Shown one piece after another: positions 23,932 to 33,103 of a stretch of 64,000 nt of DNA. Where the stretch lies: assembly GCA_028714695.1 (NCBI GenBank), contig JAQTLX010000017.1:1-64000 (forward strand). Direction: 5' to 3'. Both the position numbers and the translations under genes were made by a program. The number at the start of each line of letters is the position of its first letter. Positions within the stretch are counted from its first letter, which is position 1. This DNA is from Ignavibacteria bacterium. Its GTDB lineage: Bacteria; Bacteroidota; Ignavibacteria; Tepidaquicellales; Tepidaquicellaceae. Under the pieces are notes generated by a model. It was not told where the DNA came from and made no database searches. It was given only the letters and a program-made list of their open reading frames with translations.

Positions 23932-26288
23932 TTTTCAGCCTTAATATTTCTACCGTCGCATATAAGTCTGACTGCGTTATCAGTATCCGTTCTGAATATC
24001 CGTGCCCCTGTCTCTTTAATTCTTTCCGTTACAAATTCGGAAAAGATTCTTGATTTTTCCCCCGCAGTCGAAATTATACATAAATCCGGTTTCACTTTTA
24101 CAAGGAACTCAACACCGGTAGATTTATCGCTTCCTGCTTTTGCGATTTTCAATACATCCGATTTAAGAAAATCATTGTAAATATTAATAATATTCATCTC
24201 GTCGTCTTTAACTGTGTTTCCCGCGAAAAGGAATGAACGTTCACCGTATACTAGTTTTGTCATAAATGATTTCTCTTCCTTATTTTTAAGAAAATAAAAT
24301 CTGAGACTCCCGTATCCCGAAATCATTTCGGTATTATCGATTGTCTCTATTTCCGTTTGATTCCTGATAATAAGGTCGGCAAGTTTACTCTTAATATCTA
24401 CGCTGTTTACGGCAATTATTTTCTTGATCCTGAAATTGTCGTACAGGTTTTTAATGCAATAATAATTCTTGTTTATGTTTGTTGTGATTACCAGAAGGCT
24501 GATTTCAGCGGCTTGCTTTCTTTTCAGATAGGGGATTACTCTCGCTGAATTAGAGCGGCTGAAAGGGGTTTCGGTTCCCGCATCTATTAGTATTTGACTT
24601 CCGTCCGGCGTTTCTATGTGAGCGCAGTCTGAATTTCCGATGCTTAGATAAGTAATCTTGAGCGAACTGCTATCCTGATATCCGTAAATAACAAAACACA
24701 AAACGATAGTGATTGAAATCAAAATTCGCGGAATGAAATTTGTCCTTTCTGAGGTTGCAAGAATGAAAATCACGAAATAAAATGTGATGATTGATAAAGT
24801 TGTAATCCCGAATATTTCCACATAACTGTAATTAATTGATGAGCATTCTTTAATGAACCATAACTGAAACATCAGAAGAAGTTTGTTGCTCGCTGCAATT
24901 ACCGAACACAGAAAAGATGAGAATGTTCCCGTTATAATCTGAAAAAACCCCAGTGCAAGCGAAATGTTCGAAAGCGGAATCGCTATCAGGTTCGCAAAAA
25001 TACCAATCAAAGATATCTTCGAAAAATATAAAACCGTTATCGGTAAAACTCCTATCTGTGCCGTGATTGTAGTTAATAATAAAACGAACAATTTGTTTAG
25101 CAGAAGCCTGATACCCTTTTTCCTTTTTCCGAATCCCGGAAATAAATGATTGAATCTCTCCATAAAAAAAACTATGGATAAAACCGAACTGTACGTTAGT
25201 ATAAACCCCGGGTTGAATAATTGTTTTGAGTCAATTGCTAGAATTACGATTGCTGAGAAACCTGTTATATTGTAAAAATTGATTTTTCGCTGAACAACCA
25301 GAACTATTAAAATTAACGCTCCCATGATAACCGCTCTTATTATAGACGCAGTGGCTCCGGTGAAGTAAGTGTAAAATGTCAGCGCAATTATATAAAGAAT
25401 TATCTTAGGAATAAGATGCACCCTGAAGAAACTGAAGATGAATGATAAAATCAGAATTACGTATGCTACGTTTAATCCCGATACTGCGAGTATGTGCATT
25501 ACGCCTGCTTTCACGAAATCATCTTTTATCTCAGCCGATAAATCGCTTCTGTAACCCGTTACAAGTCCGTTCAGAAAAGCCGCTTCGTCTCCTCCGATAT
25601 ACTCGTTAATATTCGCGATGGCGTATTTTCTCGCCGGCAGTATAATGTTCTGCTCTATATAATTTAAATTGTTCCTGCTTATTATTTCGATATCGTCGGG
25701 ATAATGCACTCTGAATGTTTTGTCAATATCATTTAAATAAAGATAATTCCTGTAGTTGAATTCACCCGGGTTTGTTTCTTCGGGCGCGTCCGTAAGGTCG
25801 CCGAATAGTAATATTCTGTCGCCTGCTTCGGGAAGTACTGCCGAATCTCTGCTCACTATCTGTTTTGACGGTTTTATGCTGACAAGTATATTGCCGGATA
25901 TGTTTAAAGTGTCTTTTTCGAGAATTAAATTTTCTGCGTTTAATGTAAATCTGATTTTATCTCTCGTTGTTTCAGGCAGGTCGGATATAACGCCCGTCAC
26001 AAAAATATTGGAATAATTTCTGCTGATGTTCAGAACAGACTCCCTTTCAAGATGGTGAAAATCGAAATTTGATTTTGCTATGCCTGCCAATATTATCAGT
26101 ACGAATAATATTATGCTGTTATTATAAACTTTCCCTTCTCTGTTTAAGAATAATACAATTATCAGTAATATGATTAACAAAAAAATAATAAGCCGGCTAA
26201 AAACAATTGCGCGGCCGATGCATATTCCTACACAAAAGAACACCGCGAAAATAAAAGAAGGCGCTGTAGATAATTTGTTTATTAACAT
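23928..26288 (-). CDS. comEC: ComEC/Rec2 DNA-uptake channel with degenerate hydrolase domain
   Basis: ComEC conducts single-stranded DNA across the inner membrane during transformation. The 786-aa protein has N-terminal helices and an OB/DUF4131-like region (about 80-185). The competence membrane domain (about 220-500) includes LNGLVTGYRSDLSAEIKDDF and HILAVSGLNVAYV. The C-terminal beta-lactamase-like domain begins at YLSIGNSDCAHIETPDGSQI. In that domain the usual HxHxDH is replaced by TTNINKNY, the later GD by GN (LFAGNTVKDD) and HHGS by KAGS. No metal ligand seems left, so the domain is probably not a nuclease. The channel domain looks complete. Confidence 0.9.
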   Translation of the reverse strand: MLINKLSTAPSFIFAVFFCVGICIGRAIVFSRLIIFLLIILLIIVLFLNREGKVYNNSIILFVLIILAGIAKSNFDFHHLERESVLNISRNYSNIFVTGVISDLPETTRDKIRFTLNAENLILEKDTLNISGNILVSIKPSKQIVSRDSAVLPEAGDRILLFGDLTDAPEETNPGEFNYRNYLYLNDIDKTFRVHYPDDIEIISRNNLNYIEQNIILPARKYAIANINEYIGGDEAAFLNGLVTGYRSDLSAEIKDDFVKAGVMHILAVSGLNVAYVILILSFIFSFFRVHLIPKIILYIIALTFYTYFTGATASIIRAVIMGALILIVLVVQRKINFYNITGFSAIVILAIDSKQLFNPGFILTYSSVLSIVFFMERFNHLFPGFGKRKKGIRLLLNKLFVLLLTTITAQIGVLPITVLYFSKISLIGIFANLIAIPLSNISLALGFFQIITGTFSSFLCSVIAASNKLLLMFQLWFIKECSSINYSYVEIFGITTLSIITFYFVIFILATSERTNFIPRILISITIVLCFVIYGYQDSSSLKITYLSIGNSDCAHIETPDGSQILIDAGTETPFSRSNSARVIPYLKRKQAAEISLLVITTNINKNYYCIKNLYDNFRIKKIIAVNSVDIKSKLADLIIRNQTEIETIDNTEMISGYGSLRFYFLKNKEEKSFMTKLVYGERSFLFAGNTVKDDEMNIINIYNDFLKSDVLKIAKAGSDKSTGVEFLVKVKPDLCIISTAGEKSRIFSEFVTERIKETGARIFRTDTDNAVRLICDGRNIKAEN

Positions 26289-26387
26289 GATATAAATTTA
26301 CCTATAATTTCTTTGTTTTCAAGTCAATTTATTAAGCAGTTAAAAACTTAGACTTTTTTAAGCGAACATATTTCTTTAATTTGAAAA

Positions 26388-27692
26388 ATGAATATTGTTG
26401 AAATAATTAAGAAAAAACGCAATGGCGGGAAACTGACACGTCGGGAAATCAGTTATTTGATACATGGTTACCTCGATGGTGAAGTAGCGGATTATCAAAT
26501 TACGGCTTTCCTTATGGCAGTTTATTTCAGGGGAATGGATGACGAGGAAACTATCAATCTGACTGAAATTATGCTGAACAGCGGTGATATTATTGATCTC
26601 AGCCGTATAAAAGGCGTTAAGGTCGATAAACATTCCACAGGCGGAGTGGGAGATAAAACTTCTTTAATTCTTGCACCTCAACTGGCGTCATTGGGAGTAT
26701 TTGTTCCTATGATTTCAGGCCGCGGTCTCGGACATACGGGCGGTACTCTCGATAAACTCGAATCGATTCCTGGCTTCAGGATTAACATGGATGTAGAAGA
26801 GTATAAGAAAACGCTTGAAAAGGTCGGTTGTGTTATGATAGGTCAAACAACTAAAATAGCGCCGGCAGATAAAAAGATATATGCCTTAAGAGATGTGACC
26901 GCAACTGTTGACAGCCTGCCTCTTATTATATCAAGTATTCTGAGTAAAAAACATGCTGAAGGTGCGGAAGCGCTGGTTTTTGACGTGAAGATAGGCACGG
27001 GGGCAAATCTGCAGGATGAAAAAGAATCGGAAAAACTTGCTAAGCAGCTTGTGAGCGTGTCAAAAAAATTCGGTACGAAGGCAATCGCCGTTTTAACCGA
27101 TATGAACCAGCCTCTCGGTAATAAAATTGGGAACTGGCTCGAGACTGAAGAGTGCATCGAGGTAATGAAGGGAAAGAAAGTTGACGATTTATTAAAAGTA
27201 AATAATGTACTTGCAGGCGCCATGCTTCTTCTTGCCGGAAAAGCAAAAGATATTGACGAAGGCGAAATTATTGCAGGTCAGGCAATAGATAACGGTACGG
27301 CATATAATAAATTCCTTGAAATGGTGGAAGTTCAGGACGGCGATGTGAGTTACATAAAGGATTACAAAAATCTGAAACGTCCGGCGCACAGCCATAAATT
27401 TGTTTCTGAAAAAGAAGGTTACATTACAAAACTTGACGCTTTCAATATCGGTGTTGCTTCAGTTGAATTAGGCGCGGGCAGGAAAACTGCAGAAGATAAA
27501 ATTGATTATCTGTCTGGTATTATACTGAGTAAAAAATGCGGCGATAAAGTCAGTCACGGAGAGGTCATCTGCGAACTTTTCGCCGAGAATGAGGACAGGA
27601 TTATTAATGCTAAGGAATACGTAAAGCGCGCAATCGAAATCGGTGATGAAAAGAAATCACAACGCAAATTAATAATTGATATCATAGACTGA
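26388..27692 (+). CDS. Pyrimidine-nucleoside (thymidine) phosphorylase
   Basis: The enzyme splits thymidine, deoxyuridine or uridine with phosphate, releasing the base and (deoxy)ribose 1-phosphate. The 434-aa protein has KHSTGGVGDKTS (81-92), the phosphate/substrate motif. It also has the family signature around SGRGLGHTGGTLDKLESIPGF (about 114-134), and a C-terminal beta domain with LGAGRKTAEDKID. The length fits the Pdp/DeoA family; the precise specificity (pdp or deoA) is not resolved. It is divergent from comEC and overlaps the nuclease gene as TGATG. Confidence 0.92.
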   Translation: MNIVEIIKKKRNGGKLTRREISYLIHGYLDGEVADYQITAFLMAVYFRGMDDEETINLTEIMLNSGDIIDLSRIKGVKVDKHSTGGVGDKTSLILAPQLASLGVFVPMISGRGLGHTGGTLDKLESIPGFRINMDVEEYKKTLEKVGCVMIGQTTKIAPADKKIYALRDVTATVDSLPLIISSILSKKHAEGAEALVFDVKIGTGANLQDEKESEKLAKQLVSVSKKFGTKAIAVLTDMNQPLGNKIGNWLETEECIEVMKGKKVDDLLKVNNVLAGAMLLLAGKAKDIDEGEIIAGQAIDNGTAYNKFLEMVEVQDGDVSYIKDYKNLKRPAHSHKFVSEKEGYITKLDAFNIGVASVELGAGRKTAEDKIDYLSGIILSKKCGDKVSHGEVICELFAENEDRIINAKEYVKRAIEIGDEKKSQRKLIIDIID

Positions 27693-28276
27693 TGTTTGGT
27701 TTAAGCAGAAAACTAATATCATCTGCGTTCACTGCGATTTTTATTCTTATGCTTGTTGTTTACGTGGTTTACAATAAGTATAAAGATGAAAGCGGGGACA
27801 ATCCCCGGACGAATAAGTCTTCCGAACTTCTAACTGTGAAGAGGGTAGTGGACGGCGATACATTCCTGTTGTCCGACGGCGAAAGAGTCAGGCTGCTGGC
27901 AATAGATACACCCGAAAAATTTGAATCTAAAAAACTGGACAAAGATGCGGAATCAAGCGGCAAGGATAAAAAGACAATAAAGAAACTCGGTCAACTTGCA
28001 AGCGATTATGTGAAAAATCTTGTTGAAGGGAAAAAAGTAAGACTGGAAAAAGAACCGAATTATGAAGATAAGGACAAATACGGCAGATTGTTAAGATATG
28101 TATATCTTGAAGACGGTACGTGCGTTAATGCAAAAATCATAAGCGACGGCTACGGGCAGGTCTATGAAAGTTATCCTGTCTCGAAAACAAATGAGTTCAG
28201 AAAACTTCAGAGGGAAGCCCGTGAGAACGGAAGGGGACTCTGGGGAAATATAGAAGGATTAGAACAATTCAAATAA
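27692..28276 (+). CDS. Membrane-anchored or secreted thermonuclease-family nuclease
   Basis: The 194-aa protein has an N-terminal hydrophobic segment (about 9-27), then a staphylococcal nuclease fold: VVDGDTFLL (about 52-60), [11 protein letters not shown] (65-75), [11 protein letters not shown] (128-138) and NGRGLW (179-184). By comparison with the family, Arg67, Asp72, Glu75 and Arg132 would be catalytic or calcium-binding. It would cut DNA or RNA outside the cytoplasm. It overlaps the preceding nucleoside phosphorylase by one base, and guaB begins six bases later, suggesting one transcript for nucleic acid use. Confidence 0.88.
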   Translation: MFGLSRKLISSAFTAIFILMLVVYVVYNKYKDESGDNPRTNKSSELLTVKRVVDGDTFLLSDGERVRLLAIDTPEKFESKKLDKDAESSGKDKKTIKKLGQLASDYVKNLVEGKKVRLEKEPNYEDKDKYGRLLRYVYLEDGTCVNAKIISDGYGQVYESYPVSKTNEFRKLQREARENGRGLWGNIEGLEQFK

Positions 28277-28281
28277 AAAAT

Positions 28282-29748
28282 ATGAATAATAAAATATTAG
28301 ATACAGCAGTTACGTTTGACGACGTTTTGCTCGTTCCGTCAAAATCGAAAGTTTTACCCCGCGACGTCGATATAAAAACGAAACTGACAAGAAATATAAC
28401 TTTAAACATTCCTCTTCTTTCGGCTGCAATGGATACTGTAACCGAATCGGAACTTGCTATAGCAATTGCCCGCGAAGGCGGTATGGGAATCATACATAAG
28501 AACATGACTCCCGATAAGCAGGCAGAACAGGTTGATAAGGTTAAAAGAAGCGAAAGCGGAATGATAATGAAACCTGTCACTTTGATTGCAGGCAACACTA
28601 TAGGCGATGCCAACAGGGTCATGGAGAAATTTAAAATCTCCGGTATCCCGATAATTGACAATAACGGAAAACTTATCGGCATACTTACTAACCGCGATTT
28701 GAGATTTAATCCCGATGAGCACATACTCATTGAAAAGATTATGACAAAAGATAATCTTATTACCGCTCCGGTCGGAACCGATCTGGACAAAGCCGAAAAA
28801 ATATTGCAGAACCACAGAATCGAAAAACTTCCCGTTGTCGATAAGAACGGTTACTTAAAAGGACTGATTACTTTTAAGGATATTCAGAAACGCAAAAGTT
28901 TTCCGAATGCCTGCAAGGATGAATTCGGAAGACTGAGGGCTGGCGCCGCGGTCACAATTTCAAAAGATACCATGGAAAGAGTTACAGAACTCGTAAAAGC
29001 AAGCGTCGATGTTGTCGTTGTTGACACTGCTCACGGGCATTCTCAGGGAGTTCTCGATATGGTCAAACGGCTTAAATCAAAATTTGATATCGAAATTATT
29101 GCGGGCAACGTTGCAACTGCCGAAGCAACTGTTGATTTGATTAAAGCAGGCGCGGACTGCATTAAAGTCGGCATCGGAGCGGGTTCGATTTGCACAACAA
29201 GGGTAATTGCAGGCGTCGGTGTTCCGCAGTTGACGGCAATTCTTGAATGCGCGAATGCCGCATCCAAATACGGAATACCGATTATTGCAGACGGCGGATT
29301 AAAGCAGACAGGCGATGTTGCTAAGGCAATAGCGGCTGGCGGTGATTCAGTGATGATAGGCGGAATGTTTGCCGGTACTGACGAAACACCGGGCGAAAAA
29401 GTTTTATATGAAGGAAGAAGTTACAAAATGTACAGAGGCATGGGCTCTATAGAAGCAATGAAGGAAGGCTCCAAAGACAGATACTTCCAGGATGCGGAAG
29501 ATGATATCAGAAAACTTGTTCCTGAAGGAATTGAAGGAATCGTTCCTTACAAAGGTCCGCTGAAAGATACTATCTATCAGATTATCGGCGGACTCAGAGC
29601 CTCGATGGGATATTGCGGAGCCAAAGATATTAAAGATATGAAAACAAAAACAAAATTCACAAGGATTACAAATTCCGGTTTGAGAGAATCTCATCCGCAT
29701 GATGTAAAGATTACGAAAGAAGCGCCTAATTACGGTATGAAAGGGTAA
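28282..29748 (+). CDS. guaB: Inosine-5'-monophosphate dehydrogenase
   Basis: GuaB oxidises IMP to XMP with NAD+, the committed step to guanine nucleotides. The 488-aa protein is a TIM barrel with two CBS domains inserted at about 97-205. It has the catalytic Cys304 in GAGSICTTR, the flap with [10 protein letters not shown] and the C-terminal [14 protein letters not shown]. Length and motifs are standard. It follows the nuclease by five bases and probably shares its promoter. Confidence 0.97.
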   Translation: MNNKILDTAVTFDDVLLVPSKSKVLPRDVDIKTKLTRNITLNIPLLSAAMDTVTESELAIAIAREGGMGIIHKNMTPDKQAEQVDKVKRSESGMIMKPVTLIAGNTIGDANRVMEKFKISGIPIIDNNGKLIGILTNRDLRFNPDEHILIEKIMTKDNLITAPVGTDLDKAEKILQNHRIEKLPVVDKNGYLKGLITFKDIQKRKSFPNACKDEFGRLRAGAAVTISKDTMERVTELVKASVDVVVVDTAHGHSQGVLDMVKRLKSKFDIEIIAGNVATAEATVDLIKAGADCIKVGIGAGSICTTRVIAGVGVPQLTAILECANAASKYGIPIIADGGLKQTGDVAKAIAAGGDSVMIGGMFAGTDETPGEKVLYEGRSYKMYRGMGSIEAMKEGSKDRYFQDAEDDIRKLVPEGIEGIVPYKGPLKDTIYQIIGGLRASMGYCGAKDIKDMKTKTKFTRITNSGLRESHPHDVKITKEAPNYGMKG

Positions 29749-29802
29749 ACTAAATCGTAACATATTCTGTTCTAATATTTTGTAATCAAAATAATTTTAA
29801 AA

Positions 29803-30513
29803 ATGGATAATTATAATCAATATGCAGTCCCTCAGTCTGTAAGCACGAGTACAACGGACGTGAGGAGATTTATGCTCAGCGTTTACAACTGGATGACGCT
29901 CGGGCTTGGAATAACCGCGTTTGTATCATTCGGCGTTTACAGGGTGGAAGGATTGATGAAAATTTTGTACTCGAATCCAATGCTGATTTGGGGTTTATTT
30001 ATTTTGCAGATTATTACGGTCCTTGTGATATCAGCCGGAATAAATAAAATACCTTCAATTGTTGCCGTCGGACTTTTCTTTTTCTATTCGTTTCTGACAG
30101 GGATTACTTTCTCGGTTTTATTTATGGTATATACATCAACTTCGATTGCCTTCACTTTCTTCACATGTGCCGCTATGTTCGCTTCGGTAAGCGTTTTCGG
30201 TTACATTACGAAAATGGATATGACAAGGTTCGGAGGCTATTTGTTTATGGCATTGATTGGATTGATAATTGCATCGGTAGTAAACATATTTCTTGAGAGC
30301 ACGATGATTTACTGGCTTACGTCTTATGCAGGTGTTGTAATATTCGTAGGGCTTACCGCTTATGATACACAGATGATTAAGAAAACGGGAATGTTTGTGG
30401 ACTCTGAAAGCGAAACAGGCAAAAAGGCTGCTGTAATGGGAGCATTGAGATTGTATCTCGATTTCATAAACCTTTTTCTGTATCTGCTGAGATTCATGGG
30501 TAACAGAAAGTAG
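29803..30513 (+). CDS. Bax inhibitor-1/YccA family membrane protein
   Basis: The 236-aa protein has seven predicted membrane helices after a short polar N-terminus. The family pattern is visible in FMLSVYNWMTLGLGITAFVS (about 24-43) and in the C-terminal GLTAYDTQMIKK (about 183-194), whose Asp belongs to the proposed pH-sensing calcium-leak pair. Bacterial members resemble calcium-leak channels (BsYetJ) and FtsH partners (YccA). It is the last gene before a terminator. Confidence 0.9.
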   Translation: MDNYNQYAVPQSVSTSTTDVRRFMLSVYNWMTLGLGITAFVSFGVYRVEGLMKILYSNPMLIWGLFILQIITVLVISAGINKIPSIVAVGLFFFYSFLTGITFSVLFMVYTSTSIAFTFFTCAAMFASVSVFGYITKMDMTRFGGYLFMALIGLIIASVVNIFLESTMIYWLTSYAGVVIFVGLTAYDTQMIKKTGMFVDSESETGKKAAVMGALRLYLDFINLFLYLLRFMGNRK

Positions 30514-30536
30514 TTATTAAGAATATAAAAAATAAT

Positions 30537-30568
30537 AATGCCGTCCTGTATATGAGACGGCATTTTTT
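30537..30568 (+). terminator. Rho-independent terminator
   Basis: A perfect 9-bp stem (AATGCCGTC at 30537-30545, GACGGCATT at 30556-30564) with a 10-base loop and a T run. It ends the Bax-inhibitor-like gene. Confidence 0.88.
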
Positions 30569-30665
30569 ATAATGATTTTAATTCCTGCAATTGATGTGCT
30601 CTCTATATATCCATAAAGACTCTCGTTATTATGCATAATCGGATTAAGCGTTTATCTAAGTATTT

Positions 30666-31268
30666 TTATAATATTATTTTAAATCCGCCGATTGCTGAGA
30701 ATGCAATGAATTTATTGCCTTCTAAATCCCTGTAAAGGTCGTATTGAAAGTCGAAGAGGAGCCTTTTGCTTAATTTAATATTAAGTCCGGCGCCCAGTGC
30801 GGCAGAATAATGATATGAATACCAGCCATTATTTGTGAATAATAAATTACCAATTTTATAACTGTAATTGTCTATAAAACTAGTTTCGTGATTTAATGAG
30901 AATTGAAAATATGGATTCACATTTTGTTTCCTTAGGTAATATCTGGCTCCAAGTGAAATCGAAAGTCTGTAAGTAGCCGGATTCTTTACATCAGTTATAT
31001 AATCGGAATTATATCTATCAAACATATATTTAATGTCATTACCCGTAAATTGATACAGCCCTCTCGCGAAAAAAGATAAATTGTCCGATTTTACGTATTC
31101 CAATTCCAGACCAAGGGAATTTAGATAATGATTTGGTTCATACAATGGCTTTTCTCCGATATAACTTCCTCCGTATATTCCTACTGTAAAATAATCACTT
31201 GTGTCTTTGAATTGAGCGTATCCTGTTGAATATAAAACCAGCAATGAAACAATAATGAGTTTTTTCAT
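30666..31268 (-). CDS. Outer membrane beta-barrel protein
   Basis: The 200-aa protein has a cleavable signal peptide (about 1-18, ending GYAQ). Alternating strand segments follow, such as FARGLYQFTG, YRLSISLGARYYL, SAALGAGLNIKLSKRLLFDFQYDLYR and a terminal strand ending GGFKIIL. This is the pattern of an eight-stranded OmpA/OmpW-like barrel. It is probably structural or a small porin. It is monocistronic, with an AT-rich 100-base gap on its upstream side. Confidence 0.75.
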   Translation of the reverse strand: MKKLIIVSLLVLYSTGYAQFKDTSDYFTVGIYGGSYIGEKPLYEPNHYLNSLGLELEYVKSDNLSFFARGLYQFTGNDIKYMFDRYNSDYITDVKNPATYRLSISLGARYYLRKQNVNPYFQFSLNHETSFIDNYSYKIGNLLFTNNGWYSYHYSAALGAGLNIKLSKRLLFDFQYDLYRDLEGNKFIAFSAIGGFKIIL

Positions 31269-31371
31269 AATAAGGCAGATTTGATTCGAGTATAAGTTAT
31301 GGAAAATTACATTTATTTAACATGCAGAAATGTAATTAATACCGGTAACTATATATAAGTTAGGACAAGAT

Positions 31372-31620
31372 TTAAACAACCTCAACAACCCCGTTATCTT
31401 TGAAGTTTATTATTGCGACGTCATATCCATCGGTATATTTGTTGTACATCGTACTCTCGTAAATGAAATTCCCCCCCGCATCATCAACGCTCGATATATC
31501 CGGTCTCCTGTTCATCAGCCCTATTACCTCTTCGGGAGTTTTACCCAGTAATATTTCGGTAAACTTTTCTTTGGTTAGTTCTTTCGTGTAAAGTCCCGGT
31601 ATTGTCGTTTTTGTTTCCAT
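31372..31620 (-). CDS. Small protein with BamE/SmpA-like motif
   Basis: The 82-aa protein contains LLGKTPEEVIGLMNRRPDIS (about 28-47) followed by a strand-rich part ending in INFKDNGVVEVV. The helix-turn-strand pattern, in which a GK-(T/S)xxEV-(L/I) helix leads to a Gly-Arg-Pro-like turn, resembles BamE/OmlA-type domains. It lacks a signal peptide or lipobox, so a cytoplasmic stand-alone use of this fold is likely. The function is unknown. Confidence 0.65.
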   Translation of the reverse strand: METKTTIPGLYTKELTKEKFTEILLGKTPEEVIGLMNRRPDISSVDDAGGNFIYESTMYNKYTDGYDVAIINFKDNGVVEVV

Positions 31621-31684
31621 TTTTCTGCTTTAATTTTTACAAAGATAGAAAGAATGGATACAAATAAGCGGACTTAGACAAAAT

Positions 31685-31858
31685 TTATGCGTATGGGTCG
31701 CCCTTCATAAATTCTTCCATATCCATGTTCAGGTGTTTGGCTATTTTGTTGATTTTGTAATTTATTTTATTCCACGCCAAAGCGGTTTCTTGATTCTGTT
31801 TGTCGACCTGCTCTTTCAGTTCCTCTAACTTTTTTAGAATTTCCTGTTCTTGTGTCAT
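31685..31858 (-). CDS. Small coiled-coil protein (57 aa)
   Basis: The frame encodes 57 residues from MTQEQEILKKLEELKEQVDK to EEFMKGDPYA. The first half is a clear amphipathic heptad helix; a second helix with KINKIAKHLNMDMEEFM follows. The start is supported by a strong Shine-Dalgarno sequence, AGGAAGGAG, seven bases before the ATG. That is unusual here, where most genes have none. It lies next to the IS1595-type element and may be a small regulatory or adaptor protein; the function is unknown. Confidence 0.65.
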   Translation of the reverse strand: MTQEQEILKKLEELKEQVDKQNQETALAWNKINYKINKIAKHLNMDMEEFMKGDPYA

Positions 31859-31949
31859 TTCGTAACTCCTTCCTAAATATTAGTTTAGTCTCAAAAGTCG
31901 CAATAATCCCCCGTAATTACAATATAAATTTAGTGCATAAATTAGGTAC

Positions 31950-31980
31950 TTGACAGGACAAATGATTTATGTTATATTTG
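31950..31980 (+). promoter_or_regulatory. Bacteroidota-type promoter for the transposase
   Basis: TTG at 31950-31952 and TATATTTG at 31973-31980 are separated by 20 bases, matching the TTG...TAnnTTTG promoter known from Bacteroidota. It lies at the left end of the element, 21 bases before the transposase ATG. Confidence 0.5.
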
Positions 31981-32001
31981 TACTAACAAAAGATAACACC
32001 A

Positions 32002-32913
32002 ATGGGATACAACAATTTAATAGACGTTCAAAAACATTTTCCAGACGAAACAGTTTGCAAAGAACACTTAGCACAATTAAGATGGAACGGCGAGACCACT
32101 TGTCCGTTCTGCGATTGCAAGAAAGTATATAAAATAAAATCGGGATATAAATGTTCTAATCCTAAGTGTTATAAAAAATTTACTGTGTTAGTTGGAACAT
32201 TTTTCGAGAACACAAAAATCCCTTTAAGCAAATGGTTTGTGGCGATATACATTGCAACATCTCACAAGAAAGGTATTTCATCTCTACAGTTGAGTAAGGA
32301 TATTAGCGTAACTCAAAAGACAGCATGGTTTATGTTGCATAGGATTAGAGAGATGTTAAAAAACAATTCGTCTAAAATGTTAAGCGGAACGATTGAAGTT
32401 GATGAAACTTATATAGGCGGGAAAAACGAATTTAAGCACATAGATAAAAAAGTCAAGAAGTCGCAAGGCAGAGCATCCAAAGATAAAACTCCAGTATTCG
32501 GAATGTTACAAAGAGACGGCGTTGTAGTGTCAAAGCCCGTAGATAACGTAACCAAGGCAACCTTGCAGGGCGTAATAAATAAATCAGTTAGAAAAGGCAG
32601 TACCGTAATTTCGGATGAATGGGGCTCTTATAAGGGATTAGAAAAGAGATACAACCATAGATATATATTTCATAATTTAGGTGAACACGCAATCGGTAAC
32701 GTACACACAAATACAATAGAGGGCTTTTGGAGTTTGTTAAAGAGAGGTATCGTTGGAATTTATCACTCTGTAAGCCCTAAGCATTTAGAAAAATATTGCG
32801 ATGAATTTAGCTTTAGGTATAATACAAAGGATTACAGCGAACAAGATAGGTTTAATAAATCAATTAGTCAGTGTTCCGGCAGATTAAAGTACAATCAATT
32901 AATAGCACAATGA
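32002..32913 (+). CDS. IS1595-family (ISXO2-like) transposase
   Basis: The 303-aa protein has an N-terminal zinc ribbon (Cys34, Cys37, Cys51, Cys56), a helix-turn-helix-like region (about 90-118) and a DDE-type catalytic domain. Asp134 lies in VDETYIGG, Asp205 in ISDEWGSY, and the third acidic region is HTNTIEGFWSLLKRG (about 235-249). All key motifs are intact, so it may be active. Its stop overlaps the ATG of a small basic gene as ATGA. Confidence 0.92.
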   Translation: MGYNNLIDVQKHFPDETVCKEHLAQLRWNGETTCPFCDCKKVYKIKSGYKCSNPKCYKKFTVLVGTFFENTKIPLSKWFVAIYIATSHKKGISSLQLSKDISVTQKTAWFMLHRIREMLKNNSSKMLSGTIEVDETYIGGKNEFKHIDKKVKKSQGRASKDKTPVFGMLQRDGVVVSKPVDNVTKATLQGVINKSVRKGSTVISDEWGSYKGLEKRYNHRYIFHNLGEHAIGNVHTNTIEGFWSLLKRGIVGIYHSVSPKHLEKYCDEFSFRYNTKDYSEQDRFNKSISQCSGRLKYNQLIAQ

Positions 32914-33056
32914 GCAAAGGGAAACCAAAGAAAAAGAGAGCAGACAAATACGAGAAAAAAGTTAAAATTGAGGGGGATTTAGATTCCGTCCTAAAGGTTT
33001 TAATTAAATCGCCATCGCCACTGCTAAAGAAACGGAAAGGGAATAAAAAGGCGTAA
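32910..33056 (+). CDS. Small basic protein coupled to the transposase (48 aa)
   Basis: The gene starts at ATG 32910, overlapping the transposase TGA, and encodes 48 residues. The start MSKGKPKKKRADKYEKK is very basic, the middle is VKIEGDLDSVLKVLIKS, and the tail is KKRKGNKKA. Translational coupling suggests a role with the element, perhaps DNA binding or regulation of transposition. Similar short Lys-rich frames often follow transposases of this family (from memory, not checked). Confidence 0.6.
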   Translation: MSKGKPKKKRADKYEKKVKIEGDLDSVLKVLIKSPSPLLKKRKGNKKA

Positions 33057-33103
33057 CAAGGCGGCAATTTCATTTATAAAACAAACATAGATAAGAGGCA
33101 ATA

